The notes under the pieces were generated by a model, which ran no database searches, was not told the DNA's origin, and worked only from the letters and a program-made list of their open reading frames with translations. From Cryptomeria japonica (taxonomy: Eukaryota > Streptophyta > Pinopsida > Cupressales > Cupressaceae), in the NCBI RefSeq assembly GCF_030272615.1, contig NC_081409.1, forward strand, positions 22,754,260 to 22,818,259: a stretch of 64,000 nucleotides of DNA, given 5' to 3'. How positions within the stretch are numbered: position 1 is the first letter of the stretch; each line of letters begins with the position of its first letter. The position numbers and the translations under genes were made by a program. Positions 56,511 to 64,000 of this stretch are shown piece after piece.

Positions 56511-57304
56511 AAATTTTTCATCATACTTACCAGCCCCTTTAGGCGATCAATGCTCTCATCTAGTTCTCTTTCTTTCTCTTCCATCTCTCTTCTTTCTCTT
56601 TCATATCTGGATATTCTACATTCTTTAGGTTCATACTTCTGCTTTCTAGATACAGATTCTCTAAATGTTGTTTCAGACTTTCCATGTGATTCACCAAATT
56701 CTCTCAGCTCAAATGCAACAATCTTTCCAACCAACATATCTCTTATTACTATTGTCACACTCCAGATCTCATCAATAGCAGCTACCTTATGTTTATAAGT
56801 AGGAGGCAAAGATCTCAACACCTTAGCAAAAATTTCATCATCTTCAAGGGTTCCACCGGCACAACTGATACCTAAGACAAGATCATTCACTTTATCCATG
56901 AAAGTGTTTATGTTATCATCTTCTCCCATCTTCAACATCTCATACTTCCCTTTCAAAATCTACAACTTAGCAACTTTCACTTGTTTATCTCCTTCATAAA
57001 TGGTTTCAAGCTTCTCCTAGATCTCATGTGTGGTCTGAAGTCTCATTACATTTGTCATCTCTGAATTATTCAGGGCACTCAACAATGCTTCCTTTCCTCT
57101 AATGTTATTTTTATCTTCCTTGATCTCATCAACAGTAACCAGTCCAAACTGAGGAATAACATAGAAATTCTTTGTAATCTTCCAATAATCTTCTCCAAGA
57201 CATCTAAAGTGCACTTCCATCTGGTTCTTCCATATAGCATAGTTACTACCATCAAATCTTGAACTCTCCTTCTTAAAGATAACACTTCCACTTCCATTTG
57301 CCAT
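56504..57304 (-). pseudogene. Copia gag
   Basis: ATG at 57304 (MANGSGSVIFKKESSRFDGS). FDGSNYAIWKNQMEVHFRCL is the conserved gag (UBN2-type) opening. It continues after a stop with MLKMGEDDNINTFMDKVNDL, DEIFAKVLRSLPPTYKHKVA, and a charged coiled coil ending near 56504. A one-base frame change links it to the knuckle ORF. Confidence 0.9.
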
Positions 57305-57346
57305 CTCGGATCACCTCAAGCAGTTAAGCTTCTTTTGGAGGATCTA

Positions 57347-57358
57347 GCTCTGATACCA
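57347..57358 (-). other. Primer binding site of the copia element
   Basis: Minus strand TGGTATCAGAGC, two bases from the LTR edge at 57361. Confidence 0.92.
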
Positions 57359-57360
57359 AT

Positions 57361-58692
57361 TGTTGGCAATAACAATGAAGGAAAAATGAGAGGGGGGGGG
57401 GGTGTGAATCGGTTTTCACTGGATCTATAAACTTAACCACAAAAATAGATTTGATAAACTGTAGCAACAAAAAAGATAAGTAGATAAACAACACAACACA
57501 CAACACAAAGATTTTGACATGGAAAACCTGGTTAAGGGAAAAAACACTATGGGAACCTACCGACAATAAGATGATACTCTGTAGTAGTATGTGAAAATAT
57601 TACAATGGGGAATGCACATGCATTCAAGCACACTTCCTAGAGCTCACTACTCAAAAAATAATGACCTGGAAGTCTACAACCCTCAGGGAAGTCTCATTGA
57701 ATTACAACAAGATTCGGAATACAATCCGAAAGGAATGAGCTAAAAGAATAGCATCTCTAAATGCCTGATTATAGTTCTGGTTAATCACAACTGTCTACTC
57801 TGCAATACCAATCTTTTCTCAATACAACACACTAAAAGATGAATCCTTATTAGCACATATACCACTCTATGATAATGCAAACACAACCTCTATTCCTAAA
57901 TTACATGACAATATCACTTATTTATACAATTCATCAACCTTGACAACAAGGTCGGCTAAACCTTCAACTCACTTTTAAAAAATTACAATACACAATACAA
58001 AGATCGACCACCAGACCAATATAATTATTTACATAACATAACATGGACCTAATTCAAATTCCCAAACGCTCAACACCATCGGTAATCATGCCAAGATCAA
58101 CCACAACACCTTACACCACCAGGAAAACTGCATAACATGAAGAACATTACCGGTTCAGCAAAATCACCAAAACTCGCACAACGATCAATGTGGATCATCA
58201 AAATGAATAGGTCATGCTTAGGAAACACCAGCAAGCACGTTAGAAACATCAGCAATAGTTGAACCAACACCTCTTTTCAAATTTTCATCGATCAAGATAT
58301 GATCCTCAAGAATACTCCAACAACAACAAATGTCATGAAAAAAAGATAACTTGGAGAGCACCAAATCATGAACCATCTGAAATGAAGATAAACAAGGCCA
58401 TTCAAAAAAATCTCCGAAAATCTCAAATCAAGATCTGATCACACTGGAATATATCAGACGAAACACTGAACTCCGCGAAATGCTAATCAGATAAATAAAT
58501 TGCAAAACCGGATCATCTGATATGATCAATTAAGCTTTCTGGAACACCAAAAACAATACAAAATAATGTAACGATACTATAAATACTCCATACACCAAAC
58601 CATAATCCCAATGAACCAATCTGCAATCACCGGAGTAGGAATATGTTTACATCAATGACAACAACACATCCTAGTAGCATCAATGGCCAACA
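57361..58692 (-). repeat. 5' LTR of the copia element
   Basis: Plus-strand TGTTGGCAATAACAATG... to ...AATGGCCAACA. G run of eleven at about 57392-57402. Confidence 0.92.
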
Positions 58693-59922
58693 ATGAGATC
58701 CTTAATTGGAATGATAGTAGTTTCCTAAAGAGGTGCATTATTGGGGGAAAATGGTCAACTCAACTCCCTAAACTTCTATGTCCCACACAAGGATAATTTT
58801 ATTTCTAATTAAAATTATTTTCTAAACACTTGGAATATTCTTTGAGAGGCGACATTGAGTGGGGAAGCTTAATTAGACAAATAAAAGCTCATTTAGACAC
58901 TTGACATTAAGTGGAAGGAAATCTCACTATTTATAGTGGTGTAAGAATCATCTATGATGGTATAAGAAGTAAGAATTCATCATGTATTATGTGTAAGAAG
59001 TGGGTTTCCTTTATTGGATAATAGATATAAGGAATTTTTTTTTGTAAGTGGGTTATTTTTGTTCATTAGTAAAGTTGGATGACCTTGAGCTCATATAAAA
59101 TTTCAAGAATTTTCTAGAAAGATTCTTGTAACTCTTTAAAAATTTTCTTGAGGTGTCTTTTGCATGTAGACCACTTGACTCGTTGTTTAATTCCATGGTA
59201 CTAGAAAGAACTTATGGTTTCTTATATATTACCCTTGGCTATGTATTGGAGCTTAGAGTAGGAGAAAAATAAGTTGTTCTCTAAGTTGATTAAGTAACAA
59301 AGTGATGTAAAAATTTAGGGAGAGAAGTTGTATTGATGCAACTCTATTGAAGGATTAATACAAACTTTGGATCTCTTTGGTTTTAGAGTGTTTTACTACA
59401 AGGATTTCTCCATGTATCCTTATGTAATAGTTTGCATATCTTGTTTGGTTATTTCTATTTTCATTTATTATGTACTTGGATGCTTTGAGTTTGCACCCTA
59501 TGTTCACTTGTAAGTTATCTATTGTCTCTACATTATCGATGCATTAGAGAAGTCCTATGTTAGGGTGTTAGGGTATATGACATTAGAGGAGTTTGATACT
59601 ATTTTATTTAATATTGGACTTTGAGAGAACTTTGATATTGGTCTTGGGAGAAATGTGATACTCTATCAAACTCCAGGGTTTAGTGTAATGCAATATAAGA
59701 TTTGTGGGCATGCAAATATCCTATCAAGGGTCAAAGGGGTGACCCTTGATTAAAAAAGGATAGATTTTGCTAGTGGGACTTTTTTTTTGTTATATCCTAG
59801 CTGAATATGGAGGGTGATGGTATGAGATGATTGGAAGATGTTATGATGTTATGAGGGATTCCTAAATCTCCCTCATTCTTTTTTTTGTGTACTAAACATG
59901 GTATTTTATACCATAACATTTT
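58693..59922. other. No gene recognised
   Basis: Unassigned sequence. The palindrome-like TGGTATTTTATACCATA is at about 59899-59915, just before the LINE-related segment begins. I see no coding region. Confidence 0.45.
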
Positions 59923-62520
59923 TTAAGTCTTCCACTTGTGTCATCACATGTTATGAAATTGTGTGTGACATGTGTGTCATCACATGTTGCTATGACATGT
60001 TAATAATATATTAGCGTTGTGTGGCTTGGTTAATGTCAATTGTGTATTGCAAAAAAAATCAAGTTGGTCTATGTTTTATCCTTTAATGTCCCAGGTGTGT
60101 GGCTTAGAGGATTACATCAATTCCCTTGATTGATTGGATTATTTGTCACTTATATCTCATTGATCTCCTTGATTTATAGTATTTAGATCCCACAAATCCT
60201 TCAAGAGGATATGTTCACTTGATAATTTTGCTCCTACAATAGGGTTAGTTCTTTAGTTTATTTCTCTCCTCCACGAAATTTGTTAGCTTGACTCGTGCAT
60301 GTCCAAAGTCTATAAATTGTAGTCCATTTCTTTATTTTATACACCTTGAATACATATATCAAAATATTATTATTTTTAAATTGTATGTGTATTGAAGTAA
60401 TACCTTCTTATTGTTTTAATTTGAGGGGGATTTAATATTACATAATCTTTATTAAAGGTAACAAATTTTATTATTATTAAGTAGACTTCAAGAAAGATTT
60501 TGGCACAGTTCCTAGAAGTAGACAATGAAGGAAAATTGAGGATCTAGGCATAATAGAACAATATAGAATGGTTGTTCATATACTTTATGAGGGTATTTGA
60601 GTTAAAATTAGAACTTTAACGGGCCTTTGACAATGCTTTAGGAGAAATATAGGAGTTAAACAAGGATGCCCACTATTTCCTACCTTATTTTGTTTATAAA
60701 TCAATAAATTAGAACAATGAATAAATCCACAAGGAGGGGATAATATGCATTTGGGAGAGTATGTAATAAGAATTCTTTTATACATGTAGAAGATCTCATT
60801 TTAATGGCAAGGTTGATTCAAGGTCTAAAAGAGCACTTAAAGCATGAGAACATTTTTACAACCTTTGGAGGTAGTCATGCAAGTAAACACTAGTATGATC
60901 AAGATCTTGAGCTTCTCTAAACAAAATTTAAAAAATAGCTTAAATTATTTCAAAGGAAGTCTCCTAGAAGAAGCAACATTGTATGTAATATCTTGATATA
61001 TAATTCAACAATAACTTTATATGGGAACCACATAGAAGGAAGATAATTTTGGAAGCTTGAAGAGCACATTTTGTATTGCAAAATACAAACTTGGGGAAGT
61101 TGAATTTGTTGGAAAATGCACACTCCAATGAGAAATTGTAGGTGATTGAAGGTTTTGTCATTGATGGAAACCTTGCAATCATATGATACCGACAAGACAG
61201 GATACCGACACCAGCACCAGCAATGGCACACAGAACACCGATAGTGAAAGGAAGGATACCAACACCCTGGCCGACAAGAATTTTGTTTGAAATGTATTTT
61301 GTAATTAATTGTAAAATTATTGTAAGCCGCCATGGTGAGTTGTAATATGAATCATATATGTCTGAGATCATTTTGTAATAGGAAAAAGGAGATAGGATAC
61401 AAAATAAGCAGACCTAATATGCAAATTATAGGTTAAGGGTTTATGTATGTAGCAGAGCTTAAACCGGTACTGGACCTGGCATAGCAGATGCTAATCTGAA
61501 GCAGTACAAGACATTGGATTAATATAATCCATCTTTGTAAGTCAGTGTGACTTCTTTTGTATTTGAGCAATGAGCTCTAGGCACTTGGCCTTCCTGCATG
61601 TGCAGGCCCCTATTGTAAAAGTAATATTCCCTTATTGGCCAGTAAGCGAATATTGTGGGTCACAAATCCCACCGAGGTTTTTCCCACATTGGGTTTCCTC
61701 GTTAAAATACTGTGTTATTGTGTTCTTCTCATGTGGTTGTTGTTATTCTTGTTTACTGCATTATTTCCTATTTACTGGTACACAGTTTCAATATGCTTTT
61801 TATGTTTTAAGTCAAGTAAATTTATTAACCGCTTAGATGTTGATTCACCCCCCCCTCTCAGTATCTTTGGGAATCCTAACAGAATTATGGGATTGGAAAA
61901 CTATATGAATTTTATTTGGCTTATTATTGATACTAGTTGTGTTTTATGGGTGTGAAATGTAAGCTAAAAAACCATTCTAACTAAAATGGAGACAAATATA
62001 GAGGATTCCAAAGTGCTAGTTACAAGAAAATTCAAAAACAAATCTTCAATTCCTTACAAGGTTCTTCTAAAAAAATTGTGTATCTTTTCTTTTGAGACAA
62101 CTAGGATGGTTTATCTCATAGAATATCTTGAAAAAATGAATTAATTTGTACGTATGGATTACCTAATATTGTCACTAAAAGTTTTAAACCAAAAAAAGAA
62201 GACATGGATGAAACAAACCAAGTAGATGAACAAATGGAATATTAACTTGAACACATGCCCAAACAAGAACAAAAATAAAAAATATTTATTTAAAAAAAAT
62301 TATGTGTACCTACATGAGCAAAGAAGTTAGGGAGAACAAATAAATCTTGTCTTATTAAACTTATCCTTCATATGATCAACATCATATGTTGTCTTATCAA
62401 ATTTACCTTCCATATGGTCAATATCAAAAGACTTATAGATGAGCAAACATCAATTGGAAAGAAAAGATACTCTTGGCCCTATTGAGGGATGACTTACATC
62501 AACTTTGATATGAAACTTGT
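59923..62520 (+). pseudogene. LINE fragment B (non-LTR reverse transcriptase), split by a solo LTR
   Basis: The best of three copies. Landmarks in changing frames: near 60485 FKKDFGTVPRSR, KIEDLGIIEQYRMVVHILYE, and GVKQGCPLFPTLFCL (60650-60700); near 60792 DLILMARLIQGLKEHLK; near 60880 MQVNTSMIKILSFSKQ. After the solo LTR come LWDWKT, LFGLLLILVVFYGCEM and GW near 61888-62100. That is the usual order of a non-LTR RT palm, thumb and C-terminal part. Many stops show it is dead. The RT clade was not determined. Confidence 0.7.
61102..61886 (+). mobile_element. Solo LTR of element B family, target duplication GAATT
   Basis: LTR 61107-61881 (775 bp), TGTTGGAAAATGC... to ...AATCCTAACA. Homologous to 9796-10583 in the opposite orientation. 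The flanks GAATT (61102-61106) and GAATT (61882-61886) match perfectly. It sits inside LINE fragment B, whose reading resumes right after it. Confidence 0.95.
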
Positions 62521-62559
62521 TAACTCAACTCTTGCATTGGATCAATAGAGTTCTCCCTT

Positions 62560-63560
62560 CCTTTAAAGTTTTGTTTGGAAAGTTAGGTCTTTCCTAGTTT
62601 ATAAGGCTCGTCTTGTGAAACCCTAATTTTTCATCCATTACATTAGTAGATAGATTTTCTTAGGTATTTCTCATGGTTGTCCTAATGAAAGTGTTATTGC
62701 ATAAATGTTTCCATTGTCTTAGGGTTTGTTATTGATTACCCTAATTTTTGGTAGTTGATTGTGACCTGGGTTTTGTTGGTCACTTTTAGAATGGCTTGCA
62801 AGGAATGTTTGATATTGATTTGGACTAGTCTATTACACTCAATCCTTACAGAAAACAACCGAAACAATTTTATTTTCCAATAAAATAGAAACTAGCAGAG
62901 AACCCCCTCCAGAAGTTGAAGACTACCAAGATAATGAGATTTTAGGTAAAATTCCTCTTGTTATTGACAACACTGAAAAAATACCTAGGTCTAATGAGGT
63001 AGATGAAGTCACAATTGTTAGCCAAAATGATTTCCTCAACCAATAAGAAAATTAAATAGTGAACTAGCAAAACCCTAGCATGAGTACATATATGAGATAC
63101 AAAAAAAATTAAAAATTATAGAATAGATCCACCTACCAACATGCTCCTAAAAGCTTGTACATGCATTTTTTTTACCTCTCTACTTTTTTTATTACCACTC
63201 TTGCTCAAATCAATTCCCTGCAATCTGTCGCTATTGTCCACCTCTCAACCCACAAACTACCATGATTCCTTGAACTAAGCACTATGAAACTATTTATTTT
63301 GGTGGCCCTCTCTTCAGAAATGGTCCATTCTCTTGTCTTGTTTTGGGAATCCATCTTCAATCCTCCTACAAAGCCAATCACATGGGAAAAATACCTTGCA
63401 TGAAAATATCCGGTAAAGTATGTACAAGTTCTTCATACTACATAGTCGAGTACAAATTTATGTTACAAATCTTGTATTCTGATTGGATAAACATAAGAAC
63501 ATTAATCACTTCTTTAAGATTGTTGCCTCATCAAGGGTTCCTATTATACATATGACATGT
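62560..63560 (+). repeat. Direct repeat, partner of 24780-25881, with gypsy integrase remnant
   Basis: Carries the integrase trace DLGFVGHF then GLQGMFDIDLD (about 62760-62840) and the same downstream non-coding sequence as 24950-25860. Its left side joins the LINE fragment directly. Confidence 0.7.
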
Positions 63561-64000
63561 GAAGAAAATGAAGTGGCTTCCAACACCGTCCAAGCAGTCA
63601 CTTTATTTGACTAAATTCTTCATCACCAACACTGCATTTACTCCCTCAACTACCCATAATCTAGAGTTTTCTAGCAAATTTTGTATGTATGAATTGAAAC
63701 AGTTGTTGTCAACTACTTCTACAGTCTTTCCATTATGACATAAGTGTGTAGAAGTATGTAAAAAGATGTATATATCACTAGAAAATGAATGAATATAGAA
63801 GTTTTTGGGGTTATTGTCTAAATACTTAGATTGGTTATGTGTGTTCTGTGTATATTTACTGTGTTTTGTTTGCTCTACTATTTTTATCAATATCATTCAC
63901 ATTATCACATACATTCCTTGTGTGAATCATAAAAACTAGTATTAGAGAAGGACAAATCAAGGAGATGATGTTAGTATGAAGGACACATATAATTGGATTA
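63561..64000. other. No gene recognised
   Basis: Unassigned. A 97-codon minus-strand open stretch (63603-63896) has no recognisable domain. Confidence 0.4.

Larger units (their letters stand above)
51531..58692 (-). mobile_element. Ty1/copia element, complete but decayed, target duplication ATGAG
   Basis: Minus-strand element of 7,162 bp. LTRs 51531-52851 (1,321 bp) and 57361-58692 (1,332 bp), primer site 57347-57358, polypurine tract 52852-52863. Domain order gag, protease, integrase, RT, RNase H is the copia order. The flanks ATGAG (51526-51530) and ATGAG (58693-58697) match. The LTRs differ at many positions, so it is an old insertion. Exact copia lineage was not assigned. Confidence 0.93.

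Noticed and set aside
60585-61371. Minus-strand open stretches of 66-135 codons
   Set aside because: They are antisense to the LINE fragment and the solo LTR.

Overview
The window looks like repeat-dominated nuclear DNA of a land plant with a large genome. It is AT-rich and consists almost entirely of LTR retrotransposons of plant type (Ty1/copia, Ty3/gypsy chromovirus, Ty3/gypsy Tat lineage, small and large non-autonomous elements) plus non-LTR retrotransposon debris. I found no intact host gene, rRNA or tRNA gene. A conifer or other gymnosperm is my guess from the element mix and the deep nesting; nothing in the sequence proves it.

Layout. 1-10583 (minus strand): two related non-autonomous LTR elements, here called A and B. 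A (1-6323, 3' end beyond the left edge) is inserted inside the coding region of B (6324-10583), and B is inserted in a LINE fragment (10584-10960). Neither shows reverse transcriptase or integrase in the window. Both carry a coiled-coil/zinc-knuckle ORF next to the primer binding site, then a long conserved ORF of unknown function (about 1,080 codons in A). 10961-17064: decayed LTR pieces and a second LINE fragment (13418-14610). 17065-21953: a decayed non-autonomous Ty3/gypsy-like element with tandem repeats and a trace of a G-patch. A 374-bp TRIM element (21451-21824) sits inside its right LTR, and a duplicated tandem-repeat block to its right holds a solo LTR (22260-23238). 23521-25881: PPR-like and Ty3/gypsy integrase debris.

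25882-49528 (minus strand): a chromovirus with LTRs, gag, protease, RT, RNase H, integrase and chromodomain. It is split inside its RT domain by a 16,069-bp Tat-lineage element in plus orientation (29902-45970) with a perfect 5-bp target duplication (GAACC). The Tat element has one uninterrupted reading frame for gag-protease-G-patch-RT-RNaseH-RNaseH-integrase, broken only by point stop codons. It also has an antisense plant-mobile-domain (PMD) ORF between integrase and the 3' LTR. A short motif (CGCGTCTGTGT and variants) is scattered many times upstream of gag in the plus sense and upstream of the PMD ORF in the minus sense.

51531-58692 (minus strand): a complete but decayed Ty1/copia element with target duplication ATGAG. 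59923-62520: a LINE reverse-transcriptase pseudogene, interrupted by a solo LTR (61107-61881, target duplication GAATT) of the same family as element B. 62560-63560: a second copy of the integrase-debris segment seen at 24780-25881.

How the parts relate. Elements A, B and the copia element share the same signals: LTRs opening TGTTGG, a run of C near the LTR 3' end, and a TGGTATCAGAGC (initiator-Met type) primer site. A and B may therefore use copia machinery in trans. The order of insertion can be read from the nesting: LINE, then B, then A on the left; chromovirus, then Tat in the middle.
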